Source of the DNA: Sambucus nigra
Taxonomy: Eukaryota > Streptophyta > Magnoliopsida > Dipsacales > Adoxaceae
Direction of reading: 5' to 3'
Assembly: GCA_949130495.1 (NCBI GenBank)
Contig: OX422207.1
Span: 706,834,456 to 706,898,455, forward strand
Length of the DNA: 64,000 nucleotides
Shown: piece after piece, positions 1 to 11,376 of the stretch
Layout of the letters: every line of letters begins with the position of its first letter
Numbering within the stretch: the stretch's first letter is position 1
Notes under the pieces: model-generated
What the model was told of the DNA's origin: nothing
What the model saw: the letters and a program-made list of their open reading frames with translations, nothing else
Database searches by the model: none
Made by a program: the position numbers and the translations under genes

Positions 1-1279
1 GGAGTTGAATATGCGGCAGCGAAGGTGGCTTGAGTTTGTGAAGGATTATCAGTTCGATATCCAATATCACACGGGGAAAGCTAATGTGGTAGCAGACGCG
101 TTGAGCCGTAGGCCAGTAGATGAGGTGGCAGGGGTGTGGAAGGCAAAGTGGAAGGAGTTGGGACACCAGGATGCAGTGGCCCGATCGTTCATGTCTGTGA
201 TGAATGTTACACCGCAAATTGTCACGAAGGTGGTAAGGGCACAGGCAAATGACTCGTTCTGTCAGAAGCAGATAGTTTGATTACTAGCAGAGGGAGATGA
301 GTCCTATACCGTTAGTTCAGACGGGGTATTACGCTTCAATGGGAGACTGGTAGTTCTGGAAGGGGAGGAATTACGACACGAGGTGATGGCAGAGTCGCAC
401 GGCTCACGGTTCACAATACATCCCAGTGGGGACAAAATGTACCAAGACATGAGACGTCAGTATTGGTGGAGCGGGATGAAGAGAGATATTGCCATGTTTG
501 TTTCTAAATGCGCCACTTGTCAGCTGGAAAAAGTGGATCATCAGAGACCGGCAGGACTTCTACAGCCATTAGAGGTCCCGATGTGGATGTGGGAGAGCAT
601 ATCCATGGACTTTATCACGGGGTTGCCTACGTCACAGAGAGGTCACGACTCCATTTGGGTAATTGTGGACAGGTTGACCAAAGTCGCTCATTTTTTACCC
701 GTAAGGACCGACTACACTATGGGACAGTATGCCCAGCTCTTTATTGCAGAAATAGTGAGACTTCAGGGTGTGCCCCTAAGTATCATGTCTGACAGAGATA
801 AGATATTTGTTTCACGATTTTGGGAGAGTTTTCAGGAGGCCATGGGCACGGAGTTGCGGTTGAGTATGGCATATCACCCACAGACTGATGGGCAAACCGA
901 TCGTACAAACCAGATGTTGGAGGACATGTTACGTATGTGCATCATTGATTTTGGGGGTGGATGGGAGCAGTATCTTCCACTGGTGGAGTTTGCTTACAAC
1001 AACTCCTACCAATTCACCATTGGCATGGCTCCATTTGAGGCGTTGTACGGTAGACCTTGTCGTTCCCCAGCATGTTGGTTGGAGGTGGGGGACAACAAAC
1101 TACTTGGGCCGAAAGTGATTCAGGATACTTCGGCGAGGATAGAATTGATACGGAGTCGCATTCGGGTAGCTCAGGATCGGTAGAAGAGCTACGCTGATGC
1201 GAAGAGATTCTTCAGGGAGTTCCAAGTGGGGGACCAAGTTTTACTCAGAGTATCTCCTATGAAGGGGATTATGCGATTT
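1..1279 (+). pseudogene. Ty3/gypsy pol fragment of element X (end of RNase H, integrase), decayed
   Basis: This would have encoded the end of RNase H and most of the integrase of a Tekay-type chromovirus. The frame opens inside RNase H (ADALSRR is visible). It continues through the integrase HHCC zinc site (CATC motif), the catalytic core (SMDFITGLP, then SDRDKIF, then HPQTDGQTD) and [13 protein letters not shown]. The glutamate of the D,D-35-E triad is replaced: A-full reads DGQTE, this copy DGQTD. Two in-frame stops break it: TGA at 278-280, where A-full has Arg, and TAG at 1181-1183, where A-full has Gln. Over the first 90 residues only about 5 differ from A-full, so it belongs to family A. 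Homology stops at 1279, before the chromodomain, at a junction with unrelated LTR sequence. The upstream part lies outside the window. Confidence 0.9.
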
Positions 1280-1282
1280 GGG

Positions 1283-1363
1283 ACCGAATCGATTCTGGTG
1301 GGCCGAATCGATTCGCTTTTCTGGGCCGAATCGATTCGGATGGGCCGAATCGATTCGGAAACA
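1283..1363. repeat. Palindrome cluster CCGAATCGATTCGG, four units
   Basis: Four units of the 14-bp palindrome CCGAATCGATTCGG or one-to-two-base variants occur within about 80 bp. They form two pairs with a 5-nt spacer inside each pair. The same unit and spacer length occur at 56119-56332 in the LTR of element C. Confidence 0.9.
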
Positions 1364-1603
1364 GGGGAATTTTGGAGATGTCTTTCTAAGGAGAATTTCA
1401 TCCCGCGTTGTTCGAGGTTATCAATTTGGGGCCTCTATATGAGATATTTGGAATATGTTTTGGAGACTTTTAGAGGGTTTCCATCGTACGAAATTATGGG
1501 AGTCATGTTAATTAAAGTTGAGGATTACCGACTGGAGATTTTGGTATATTCTAAGTGGGGAAGCCCACCTTGATTTGGAGATTCAACTTGAGGATGATAA
1601 TTA

Positions 1604-1608
1604 TAATT
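1604..1608. repeat. Target site duplication TAATT, left copy
   Basis: TAATT directly precedes the TG of the family A LTR at 1609. The same five bases follow its CA end at 15337-15341. This 5-bp duplication proves that the LTR is an insertion and that the two flanks were once contiguous. Confidence 0.9.
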
Positions 1609-2707
1609 TGTAATACCCCGTACTTTTATTGATATTTATTTGTGGGATTAATTAAATTAAATGTGAATTAATTGAGAATTAATTCGGATATAATACTAAC
1701 GAGATGTGAGTCGGTATTTAATTATAATATGTATATATGGCAGTATATGAATATTGGAAATATTGAAATTGTCACGAGATAGAAATACGGCAATTTTGGA
1801 AATTTTGTTGGGAAGCGTGTGACAGTCCCGTCAGAAATGTAATTATTTTAATTAAAAAGTGAATTTTATTTTTATCAATCGTATGGTCATTTTGAGTGCG
1901 CCAACGAGTCCGGAAGGGTCGAAATAGTCAGAAAAAACTAGCCGGGGGTTTAGTTTGCGTCCCGGGGCATTTTTTAGCCATACCGACAACTTAAAAGGGT
2001 ATTTTGGTAATTTTGGAATTTGGGGAATTTTGACCAACGAATTTTGGGAATTAAAAATAGGGTATTTAGGAACCCACTAACCCATTACCAACACTTAACT
2101 AATTAGAGGGCTATGGGAGTTATAGGAGAAGTTAGGAGAGGTTCCCAGAAGAGAAAAACCATAACCATCATCTTCAACCTTCAATCTTGGGAGAAATTGT
2201 AGAGGAAAAAAGAGCAACATCCAAATCCAACATCAAATTTAGAGAACAATCCGAGGCAAGTGGTTTAATTACGTTAATTTCAAGCGAATGTTTCTTCCAT
2301 GCTTAGAAATTTATATAATTGCATGGTATTGGGAGATTTATAAAAACCCATGAAATTGGAGTTGTAAATTCAGGTTGTGATATAGGGATTGCATGTAGAA
2401 TTGTTATTGGGTGATTATACTAATAGAAATATTACTTTGATGATATAAAAACGGATTTATTAAGGGAAATTGATGACTTTAAATTTCTAGGGTTCATACT
2501 CATGAGGGTTGGGTAAAATTTGGGATTGATGATAATTTCATGTTGTTTAGGAAGATTTGACGCTATAAATATGTTAAAATACGACCTAAGTATGTTTAGG
2601 AATGATTAGGAACCTTAAAACACTGTTGGGATAATGTTTGGATGAGTTTTGAGAAGAGAAAGTTGGAGGAAAAACGAATTTAGGAATTCTGGGCTCGAAA
2701 CTGTCAC

Positions 2708-2885
2708 CTCGTTAGAAGACCTGCCCAGGTCGTTCGAACGAGCTTCTAACGAGTTGACAGTTTGACTTCTAACGAGTGGTATGTTCGTTCGATGCCTTTC
2801 GTTCGAACGAGATCTCATTAGATTCCCACTTCGTTCGAACGAACTCTCGTTCGAACGACCTCGTTCGAACGAGACTTCTAACGAG
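2708..2885. repeat. Palindrome cluster CTCGTTCGAACGAG in LTR A1
   Basis: At least four units with core CGTTCGAACG occur, mixed with a shorter partner motif CTCGTTAGAAG and its reverse complement CTTCTAACGAG. The cluster lies about 1.1 kb into the LTR, directly after the conserved string CGAAACTGT. Confidence 0.92.
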
Positions 2886-3538
2886 TTGACAGATTGGCCT
2901 TTTCGGACTGATTTGATTTCTAATGTCCCGTAACCTGGTTTAATTGTAGAGATAACATTCCCTTGATGACTAATTAATATAGTTGGGATATTTGGGATAT
3001 ATTGAAGAGTAAAACATAGAAGTGTGATTGGAACCAAATGAAAATTGTGGATTAGGACGTGAGTGACTAATTACGATGTGAGAATAATTGACGATTTAAA
3101 TGTTAGTATTAACCGGAGATATGTGAATTGCGTACATTATAAGTTGATATAAGAATGAGAAGTATACCACTTATAAATTATGGTAATTACTAAGATGTGT
3201 GCATGCTTAGTATATGTATATGATTTTATGTGTATGACATACCTACCATACTTGTTATCACGGGAGGTTTGCGTTCACTTAGGGCCATCTACACTTTGTG
3301 TGCCTACGGGGGGGTTTAGATTGGTACCTCAAGAACATAGGTCAGAGAAGGACTTATTGGGAAGTTAATAAGACTGCTGATAGTGGGAGCATAGGTATGT
3401 GCGTGACCCACGTGATGTGACTGTGTTCGCCTCCATTATTTGTGATTGTTGTTATCTGAGAACGATTCCTGAGAGATTCGGAATGTGTAATCATTATGTA
3501 CGTGATGTACTGGGATGGATAGCAGAGTATGTGTGCAC

Positions 3539-3543
3539 CGCAG
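3539..3543. repeat. Target site duplication CGCAG, left copy of A-full
   Basis: CGCAG abuts the LTR end at 3544 and recurs at 14362-14366 just after the other LTR end. Flanking DNA on both sides reads as one continuous family A LTR. Confidence 0.93.
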
Positions 3544-6515
3544 TGTGACACCCCGACTAATTAAATACCGGGTAGCTACTCCTTTATAAAATTAATTCAA
3601 AATGCCAAGTTGGCTCAGTTAATAGCATCACTGTCGAAAACATTTTATTATTTCTAACCACCTAGTATTTAAAAAGCAAGTTGCCAAATTTTAATTTAAG
3701 TATAATTAACATGCAACAAGTGTAATGAAGAAATAAATAAAACCATTCACCATACTTGAAGTAAAACGAATAACCATCACAATAGAGTAAATAAAGTCTG
3801 GAGGAAAACTCCTCACTACAATCCCATAACTGAATTGAATAACCGAAACTGAAATAAAACATGCTAAAGTCTGAAAACTGAAATATAAAAGATGTCTCTA
3901 AAGAAATGGGCAACATGCCCTACAACTGATAGATGGTGACTCTGGAATCCAAAAGATAGAAGCGTCTACATGCAAATCCCTGTAGCTTCCACAAGCAGCT
4001 ACAGCTCGTCACCTGAATGAGTAACCTATGCTTGGTGTCCTTGTGGCTGGGCACCTAAAATGGTTTTACAAAGAAAAAGAGATTTGAAAAGCAAACGGGT
4101 CAGAGCTCGAATGTGGAGTTATATTTTAAAAACCTGCAAGTGCTTTAAAAACATTTAAAACATTAAATGCAAAGTACATGTTAGGACGTACACTCGCATG
4201 ATATTCTCACCTCTCGTCTAACTGTGCACTCCTAACGTAAGTACCCATCTATATCGACCCATACTACTATCTAACTGAATACATAACTAGCTAGACTGCC
4301 AAAGGTTCTACCCATATTACTCGGTTCCATTTAACATAACAACGCTCGTAATTAAATAGAGGTTTAACGTAAACTCAGTTACTAAATATGTCATTGATAT
4401 AACCATCAGTTAACTCATTATATATCTCAAAACAATACCGTAATATTTTCACAACATTAACATGAGGATTCCCATTAATATAGTGTATATTATTCATATC
4501 ATAAATATACAGTACAAGCACCCCGCGAACTAAGCTGTGGTGCACACATACTCTGCTATCCATCCCGGTAGATCACGTACATAAGGATCACACATTCCGA
4601 ATCTCTCAGGAATAGTTCAGATAACACAAATCACAAATAGTGGAGGCGAACACAGTCACCTTCACATGGGTCACGCACATACCTACGCTCCCATGATCAG
4701 CGGACTTATTAATATCACAATAAGTCTTTCTATGACCTATGTTCATCGAGGTACCAGTCTATATCCCCCCCGTAGGCACACAAGGATTAGAGGGTCCTAA
4801 GCGAACGCAACCTCCCGTGATAGCAAGTATGGTAGGTATGTCATACACACAATCTATATACCAATACTAAGTAAACACACATCTTAGTAATACCGTATTT
4901 TAATCGTAGTACATATTGCACTCTCGTACTAACTATAATTATTACAATACATACTATTCCGGTTTGTAACTATACGCACCATAATTATCTCACGTCGTAG
5001 TAGACACTCACGTCTCAACCCAAATGGTTCATTGAATATAACTCTCGTATATAATTTACTCCTCTCAATGACCCAAAAGTCCCAATTCTATCACTATATC
5101 ATCAAAGGAATGCTAACTCTACCCTTGAACCAGTTTCCGGGACTCCAAAAGTCAAAACAGTTCTAAAAGGACCAAACTGTCAACTCGTTAGAAGTTTCGC
5201 TCGAACGAGACTGTTCGAACGAGTTTGGACTGTCAGGTCGTTAGAAGTCTCGTTCGAACGAGGCTGTTCGAACGAGATCCAGTTCGTTCGAACGAACTGT
5301 TCCTTCTAACGATATCTCGTTCGAACGAGATCCCTTCTCGTTAGTAACGACTGGTCAACTCGTTAGAAGCTCGTTCGAACGAGTTCGTTCGAACGACCTG
5401 GGGGCTGCTTCTAACGAGCTACCAGTTTCGGCCCAGATTTTTCCCATCTCGTTTTTCATCATTTTTATCACTTCAATTATTCTCCAAAGTTCGTTCTAAC
5501 AATGATTTAAGTCCTCTAATCATACTAAAACATGCTTAGGTTATAAACTAACGTCTTTTAAGGCAATAAGGCATCCTAAACATCATTAAATCCCAAGATT
5601 TTATACTTTTCCCCAATATCATCAAGAACATGAACCCTAGATATATATCAACCTCAAATTCCAGAATTTAATTCATTTTTCTTTCACCCAATCATGTATT
5701 AACATCAGATTAATTGTCTCCAAACTATTCTACATGCAATTCTCTTCACAATATCTCAAGTTCTATGATCTAAACTACATGGGTTTTCATATTTATCAAG
5801 AACAAACCATAAATCCGAATTTTCTAACATGGAAAGAACATTTGCTGAAATTAAACATAATTAAACCACTTGCCTTGGTTTGATTTCTGATTTGGTGTAG
5901 GTTTGGTGAAGATTCTGCAGAGTTTCCTCTCTCTCTAAGTTCCTTCTCCAATGGTGGCTCAAGGTGGCTAGGGTTTGATTTGGGGAAGATTGTAAACCTA
6001 ATGTTAGCCTCTGTAGCTTAAAGGGTTAATATGGGTTGGTTATGGGCTTAGTGGGTCAATATCCACATCAGATTTAATTAACCAATTTTCGTCACTTTTA
6101 ATTCCTCAAAATGTAAAATTACCAAAATACCCTTTAAGTTACCGGTATGGCCTAAAAATACCCCGGGACCCAAACTATACCCCCGGCTAGTGTTTTCTGA
6201 CTATCTCGACCCTTCCGGACGTGTTGGCGCACTCAAAACGACCATACGGATTATAGATTTTAAATTCACTTTTATTAACAAAATATTATACCGTGACGCG
6301 GCGGTCCCACGCGTCTCAACAAAATTTCTAAAATGCCGTATATAAATCTCACGACAAATTTTCATAGTACCAAATACATATATAATCATATATGCACATA
6401 ATCAAATACCAATTCGCATCTCATTAGTATTTATAACCCGGATTAATTTTCAATTAATACGCATTTAATTAATTAATCCCAAAAATAAATATAGACAAAA
6501 ATACGGGGTATTACA
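3544..6515 (-). repeat. 3' LTR of A-full (2972 bp)
   Basis: Read on the minus strand it starts TGTAATACCCC at 6515 and ends GGGGTGTCACA at 3544. It matches 11377-14361 throughout. It contains the palindrome cluster at 5184-5418 and the CGGGCTCTGACCCG-type hairpin at 4096-4109, here with one arm base changed. ORFs of 60-84 codons inside it recur in both LTRs and show no coding sign. Confidence 0.95.
5184..5418. repeat. Palindrome cluster CTCGTTCGAACGAG in A-full 3' LTR
   Basis: About eight TCGAA-centred units, several as the full 14-bp palindrome CTCGTTCGAACGAG, are mixed with CTCGTTAGAAG and CTTCTAACGAG. The position in the LTR equals that in A1. Confidence 0.93.
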
Positions 6516-6528
6516 TACTTCCCCCCTA
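6516..6528 (-). other. Polypurine tract of A-full
   Basis: On the minus strand TAGGGGGGAAGTA stands directly against the first TG of the 3' LTR. This is the usual place and composition of the plus-strand DNA primer of LTR retrotransposons. Confidence 0.9.
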
Positions 6529-6557
6529 ATAACTGAATTTCGTCCCGAAATTCGAAA

Positions 6558-9500
6558 CTAGAAAGTACCTGCTAAAAACAGCTCTGGATAACGCTCGCGC
6601 ATCTCATCCTCGCGCTCCCATGTGGACTCTTCGACATTGTGATGTCGCCACTGAACACGCACTAACGGAACTATCTTTGACCGCAGTTTCCTCTCGCTTC
6701 GGTCCAAAATAGCAATTGGCCCCTCCTCGTAGGAGCTATCCGGCTGGAGATCGATGTCCTCCACAGCAATGTGAGAATGAGCCAAATTATCTCTAAGGTA
6801 TTTCCTCAGCGAGGAAATATGGAACACATCGTGAATCCGATGCAAGTGCTCCGGTAGTCCAAGTCTATACGCAACGGGTCCGATCCGCTCAATAATAGGA
6901 AACGGCCCCACATACCTCGGTGCCAACTTCCCCTTCTTCCCGAATCGCATAATCCCCTTCATCGGAGAAACCCTGAGCAAAACCTGGTCCCCCACTTGGA
7001 ACTCCCTGAAAAACCTCTTCGCATCAGCATAACTCTTCTGCCTGTCTTGAGCTACCCAAATGCGACTCCGAATCAACTCAATCCTTGCCGAAGTATCCTG
7101 AATCACTTCCGGCCCAAGTAGTTTGTTATCCCCCACCTCCAACCAACATACTGGAGAACGACAAGGCCTACCGTACAATGCCTCAAACGGAGCCATGCCA
7201 ATCGTGAACTGATAGGAGTTGTTGTAAGCAAACTCTACCAGTGGAAGGTACTGCTCCCATCCACCCCCGAAGTCAATAATGAACATGCGTAGCATGTCCT
7301 CCAACATCTGATTGGTGCGCTCTGTCTGCCCATCAGTCTGCGGATGATAAGCCGTACTCAACCGCAATTCCGTGCCCATGGCCTCCTGGAAACTCTCCCA
7401 AAACCTCGAAACAAATATCTTGTCTCTGTCAGACACGATATTTAGGGGCACACCGTGAAGTCTCACAATCTCTGAAATGAAGAGCTGGGCATACTGTCCC
7501 GTAGTGTAGTCAGTCCTTACGGGTAAGAAGTGAGCGACCTTGGACAACCTGTCCACAATTACCCAAACGGAGTCGTGACCCCTCTGCAACGTAGGCAACC
7601 CCGTGACAAAATCCATGGATATGCTCTCCCACATCCACACCGGAACCTCCAACGGCTGTAGCAATCCTGCCGGTCTCTGATGATCCACTTTCACAAGCTG
7701 ACAAGTGGCGCATTTCGAGACAAACTCAGCGATATCTCTCTTCATATCGCTCCACCAATATTGCCGTCTCATGTCTTGGTACATTTTGTCCCCTCCGGGA
7801 TGTACCGCGAACCGTGAGCCGTGCGACTCTGCCATCACATCGTGCCGCAACTTATCCCCTTTCGGAACTACCAATCTCCCATTGAAGCGCAATCCCCCGT
7901 CTGAGCTAACGGTATAGGACTCGGCTCCCTCTGCTAGCAATCGAACTATCTGCTCCTGACAGAACGAGTCATTAGCCTGTGCCCGTACTACCTTTGTGAC
8001 AATCTGCGGTGTAACGATCATCACAGACATGAAAGATCGGGCCACTGCATCCTGGTGTCCCAATTCCTTCCACTTAGCCTTCCACACCTCTGCCACCTCA
8101 TCTACTGGCCTACGGCTCAACGCTTCTGCTACCACGTTAGCCTTACCCGGGTGGTACTGGATGTCGAACTGGTAGTCCTTCACAAATTCAAGCCACCTAC
8201 GCTGCCGCATATTCAATTCCTTCTGCATGAACAGATATTGTAGTGACTTGTGGTCCGTGAACAGCTGGAACTTCTCCCCCAAAAGATAGTGCCTCCAAAT
8301 CCGTAAGGCAAATACTACCGCTGCCAACTCCAAATCATGCGTGGGGTAATTCTTCTCATGAGGCTTAAGCTTACGGGAAGCATAAGCTATGGCCTGTCTC
8401 TCCTGCTGCAACACACCTCCCAGTCCTTGCAAAGACGCATCGGTGTAAACCAAATACTCAACTCCCGGTCTCGGCAATGCTAACACAGGTGCTGAGGTCA
8501 ATTTGTCCTTCAACTCATCGAATGCCAACTGACAGGCATCACTCCAGATATATGGCACACCCTTACGAGTAAGATGTGTCAAAGGACCTGCTATCTCCGA
8601 GAAACCCCGAATAAATCTCCTGTAGTATCCTGCTAAGACCAAGAAACTACGAATCTCCGTTGGTGTCGTGGGCTGTCCCCACTCCCTCACCGCTGATACC
8701 TTTCCCGGATCGACAGATATTCCCTGGTCGGAAATAATGTGACCCAAGAACTGGACTTCCTTCAGCCAAAACCTGCACTTCTCGTATTTTGCATACAACT
8801 CGTTATGACGAAGTGTCTGCAAAACCTGCCTCAAATGCTCGGCGTTCTCCTCCTCTGTCTGAGAGTAAACCAGAATGTCATCAATGAAGACAATGACAAA
8901 CTGATCTAGGAAATCCCTGAACACCCTGTTCATCAAGTCCATAAACACTGCTGGAGCGTTGGTCAAGCCGAAAGGCATAACCCAAAACTCGTAAGAACCA
9001 TATCTCGACAAGAATGCGGTCTTCGAGACATCCTCCTCCCTGATACGCAACTGATGGTATCCCGATCTCAAGTCAATCTTCGAGAAGAAAGAAGCTCCTC
9101 TCAACTGGTCGAATAAGTCATCGATTCGAGGCAACGGATACTTATTCCGTATCGTGACCTTATTCAACTCTCGGTAGTCCACACACAATCTCAGTGAACC
9201 ATCCCTCTTCTTCACAAACAAAACTGGAGCGCCCAAAGGTGAGGTACTCCTGCGAATAAAGCCCTGCCCTAACAGCTGCTCTATCTGATCCCGTAGCTCT
9301 CGCATCTCAGCCGGAGCCATACGGTACGGTGCACGTGCTATAGGTCTCGTACCCGGTAGCAAATTTATAACGAAGTCTATCTCCTGACTGGGTGGTAAGC
9401 CTGGTATCTCCTGAAACACATCTGAATACTCCCTGACAACCGAGATCGAATCCAAAGGAATCACAACCTCCTTAGAGGTATCCTCCTCTATATAATACAG

Positions 9501-10067
9501 ATGAGCGGTCGATCCTCCCTCTGGGCGAGGCATCGACACTATAAACATCTCTTGCCCCGGAATGGCAAAAACAATGCTCCCGCTGAAGCAATTAATCATG
9601 GCCCTATATGCTACGAGCCAATCCATACCTATGATCACATCGTGAACATGCATATCTAACACTAACATGTCTGCAGGCAATACCAAACCACCAATCTCTA
9701 CCCCCACTCCCCGGCATATAAAGAAAAATAGTGACCCACTCCCTAATGGTGAGTCGACACACGTCACTGTGCTCTCTGCCGTAGCTAACAATCCTAAAGC
9801 TTTCGCGAAGTGTGTAGCTATAAAATAGTGTGTAGCACCCGTATCAAATAACACCCGACCCATAGTGCCATGGATAGGAAACGTACCCTCGATAGCGGGC
9901 GGTGCCTGTGGAACTGCAGCCTGGTGGACGTTGTAGACACGTCCATACTGTAGCTGACCCTGCTGAGCTGGGACTGCTGGAATGGGTGGCAAAGCTTCCA
10001 TCTGTGGCGGTGCGGGAAGAGCGGCGGGAAACATAGGCCTCTGTGGCTCCTGGCGAGCACCCTGCTG
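6558..10067 (-). CDS. A-full pol: protease, reverse transcriptase, RNase H, integrase, chromodomain
   Basis: This reads 1158 codons from the Met at 10034 (residue 1) and is in frame with gag upstream. The part up to 10067 is joined through an in-frame TAG at 10068-10070. Protease has DTGA at residues 64-67. Reverse transcriptase spans about 230-420, with FIDD at 383-386. RNase H follows (YTDAS near 530, FTDHKS near 592, ALSRR near 638). Integrase has an HHCC site (His near 738 and 745, Cys 775 and 778) and a D-61-D-35-E core (Asp 808, Asp 869, Glu 905). The C-terminus from about 1090 resembles a chromodomain ([11 protein letters not shown]). Odd points: the fourth RNase H acidic residue, normally ADALSRR, is AEALSRR, and the usual FLGLAGYYR reads FLVLAGYYR. 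The protein copies the element RNA into DNA in cytoplasmic particles and integrates it, with the chromodomain probably steering target choice. Confidence 0.95.
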   Translation of the reverse strand, partial: QQGARQEPQRPMFPAALPAPPQMEALPPIPAVPAQQGQLQYGRVYNVHQAAVPQAPPAIEGTFPIHGTMGRVLFDTGATHYFIATHFAKALGLLATAESTVTCVDSPLGSGSLFFFICRGVGVEIGGLVLPADMLVLDMHVHDVIIGMDWLVAYRAMINCFSGSIVFAIPGQEMFIVSMPRPEGGSTAHLYYIEEDTSKEVVIPLDSISVVREYSDVFQEIPGLPPSQEIDFVINLLPGTRPIARAPYRMAPAEMRELRDQIEQLLGQGFIRRSTSPLGAPVLFVKKRDGSLRLCVDYRELNKVTIRNKYPLPRIDDLFDQLRGASFFSKIDLRSGYHQLRIREEDVSKTAFLSRYGSYEFWVMPFGLTNAPAVFMDLMNRVFRDFLDQFVIVFIDDILVYSQTEEENAEHLRQVLQTLRHNELYAKYEKCRFWLKEVQFLGHIISDQGISVDPGKVSAVREWGQPTTPTEIRSFLVLAGYYRRFIRGFSEIAGPLTHLTRKGVPYIWSDACQLAFDELKDKLTSAPVLALPRPGVEYLVYTDASLQGLGGVLQQERQAIAYASRKLKPHEKNYPTHDLELAAVVFALRIWRHYLLGEKFQLFTDHKSLQYLFMQKELNMRQRRWLEFVKDYQFDIQYHPGKANVVAEALSRRPVDEVAEVWKAKWKELGHQDAVARSFMSVMIVTPQIVTKVVRAQANDSFCQEQIVRLLAEGAESYTVSSDGGLRFNGRLVVPKGDKLRHDVMAESHGSRFAVHPGGDKMYQDMRRQYWWSDMKRDIAEFVSKCATCQLVKVDHQRPAGLLQPLEVPVWMWESISMDFVTGLPTLQRGHDSVWVIVDRLSKVAHFLPVRTDYTTGQYAQLFISEIVRLHGVPLNIVSDRDKIFVSRFWESFQEAMGTELRLSTAYHPQTDGQTERTNQMLEDMLRMFIIDFGGGWEQYLPLVEFAYNNSYQFTIGMAPFEALYGRPCRSPVCWLEVGDNKLLGPEVIQDTSARIELIRSRIWVAQDRQKSYADAKRFFREFQVGDQVLLRVSPMKGIMRFGKKGKLAPRYVGPFPIIERIGPVAYRLGLPEHLHRIHDVFHISSLRKYLRDNLAHSHIAVEDIDLQPDSSYEEGPIAILDRSERKLRSKIVPLVRVQWRHHNVEESTWEREDEMRERYPELFLAGTF

Positions 10068-11195
10068 CTACTGCTGTGGGGCCCTGCCCCTATCAGGACA
10101 ATCCTGCTTCTTATGGCCAGTCTTGCCACAAACAAAGCACTTCCCTGGGAAGTTCCCTCCCCTCTGCCCCTGCTGTCCCCGGCCCTGGTGGCCGTTACCA
10201 TTCCTCCCTTGGCCCTGCTGGCCCTGATGAAACTGCTGCCCATTCTGTCCCTGTTGGCCCTGATGGCCGTTTGGACCCTGATGGCCCTGGCGGAAACCTC
10301 CATGACCCTGCCTGTAGTTCCCTGATCGAAACCTCTTATTATCCCCCTGCTGGGTACCCTGCTCATTCTGTCTCTGCCCCTGACCGGTTTGTGCCCCGCT
10401 GGCACCATGTCCTCCAGTCCTGCCCTGATGGTTAGACTCCCCCGACCGCTTGCCCTCGGCTATATGAAAACGGTGGTCCTGGTAGTGCAATAATGCAGCG
10501 TTAACCACATCAGAATACGTGGCCAACGATAGGTTCCCTAGCAGATGCTGACGGATCCTCCAATTCAACCCATCAGTGAACTTCTCAATCTTCTTCTTCT
10601 CTGTTGGAATCTCGTCTGGAACGATATTCAACAGGTTAGTGAACTCGGCCTCATACTCGGCCACTGTCTTGCCCTTTTGCTTCAAACTCATCAGCTTCCT
10701 CCTCATCTCTGTATGAACTGCGGACGGAAAGTACTTGCGGTCGAACCGCACCCAGAACTCCTGAATCGTGAGGGTATCCCTCTCTTCCGCGGTGGTAATA
10801 GACTCCCACCACTGTAGTGCAGATCCCACTAGCTTGAAAGTAGCTAGCACCTATTTCTGAACATCAGTGCACTCATGCATCCTCAAATGCCTCTGTATGT
10901 CCTTCCTCCATTGGCTCGAGACTACCACGTCTGAGCTACCTGCAAACTCTGGCGGATGCGCTTTCTGAAAAGCGTCTCGTACACGCTCCCAAGCAGACGG
11001 GAATGCATTAACCTGTGCTGGCGCGGCAACCGGCGCCTGAGGCGGTGCCTGCTGAATCACGGCAATCGCGGCATTTACCGCTTGGGCTACTATAGCAGCA
11101 ACCTCAGCGGCGTTCATCATGCCCTGAACTGGAGCGGGCTGAGGTTCGGGCATTGCATTCCTGGGAACTCGTCGTGCACGTCGTGGAGGCATCAT
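10068..11195 (-). pseudogene. A-full gag with two in-frame TAG codons
   Basis: Gag forms the particle that packages element RNA. The frame starts MMPPRRARR at 11195 and runs in the same phase into pol. It carries an N-terminal Ala/Gln/Pro-rich part and a capsid-like retrotransposon gag domain (WWESI, FDRKYFP, MRRKLMSLKQ, EYEAEF). A Gln/Gly-rich basic stretch follows, then one zinc knuckle (CFVCGKTGHKKQDC, CX2CX4HX4C). TAG at 10851-10853 interrupts the capsid part, where element C keeps Gln. A second TAG at 10068-10070 sits just after the knuckle, at the gag-pol border. Both are one C-to-T step from CAG. I chose 11195 because element C starts with the equivalent MPPKRGR. Confidence 0.92.
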
Positions 11196-11363
11196 GAAAT
11201 AAGAACAAAGTTTATAAGTTCACGGTTATAAACTTAATAAAGCTGAAGAACGAAGCATACACAAAAAGAGTACAACAGTACTAAAATATAGGGCTCTATA
11301 TCAAAGAAAACGTAGCGAAAACATAATAGCCATACAGATCCTAAAGGACACTAGAACCTGATA

Positions 11364-11374
11364 CTCTGATACCA
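11364..11374 (-). other. Primer binding site of A-full (initiator tRNA-Met type)
   Basis: On the minus strand TGGTATCAGAG lies two bases after the CA end of the 5' LTR. It is the usual plant match to the 3' end of initiator tRNA-Met. The 168-bp leader between it and the gag start (11196-11363) shows nothing else. Confidence 0.92.
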
Positions 11375-11376
11375 CC

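Larger units (their letters stand above)
1280..1608 (+). mobile_element. Family C-like LTR fragment (left part), element X
   Basis: This non-coding stretch begins with CCGAATCGATTCGG palindromes like those in the LTR of element C near 56.1-56.3 kb. It is not pol: homology with family A pol ends abruptly at 1279. It continues after the inserted family A LTR at 15342-17741, as the TAATT duplication on both sides shows. I read the two pieces as one 3' LTR whose 5' part was lost by deletion or recombination. Confidence 0.6.
1609..3543 (+). mobile_element. Solo LTR A1, left part (family A, Tekay type)
   Basis: The LTR begins TGTAATACCCCGTAC, matching the start of both A-full LTRs read on the minus strand. 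It is interrupted at 3543 by A-full and resumes at 14367, ending GGGGTGTCACA at 15336. Together the parts give about 2905 bp, close to the 2951-2985 bp of the other family A LTRs. No internal region joins it on either side and TAATT flanks it, so it is a solo LTR left by LTR-LTR recombination. Short ORFs inside it are not genes. Confidence 0.9.

Noticed and set aside
1609..3543. 3' LTR of the pol fragment at 1-1279
   Set aside because: About 330 bp of unrelated DNA and no purine tract lie between, and TAATT flanks the LTR on both sides, so it is a separate insertion.
5184..5418. Regular short palindromes as a CRISPR array
   Set aside because: Units are 14 bp, spacers are a few bases and the cluster lies inside a plant LTR in several copies; no cas genes exist here.
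7510..8243. Frames of 62-70 codons on both strands within A-full pol
   Set aside because: Shadows of the integrase and RNase H frame, which is continuous and rich in family motifs.
9818..11231. Frames on the plus strand and in another minus phase across gag
   Set aside because: Shadows of gag caused by its Gln/Gly-rich codon use.
11364..11374. tRNA-like match
   Set aside because: Only the 3'-end complement of a tRNA is present, next to an LTR: a primer binding site, not a tRNA gene.
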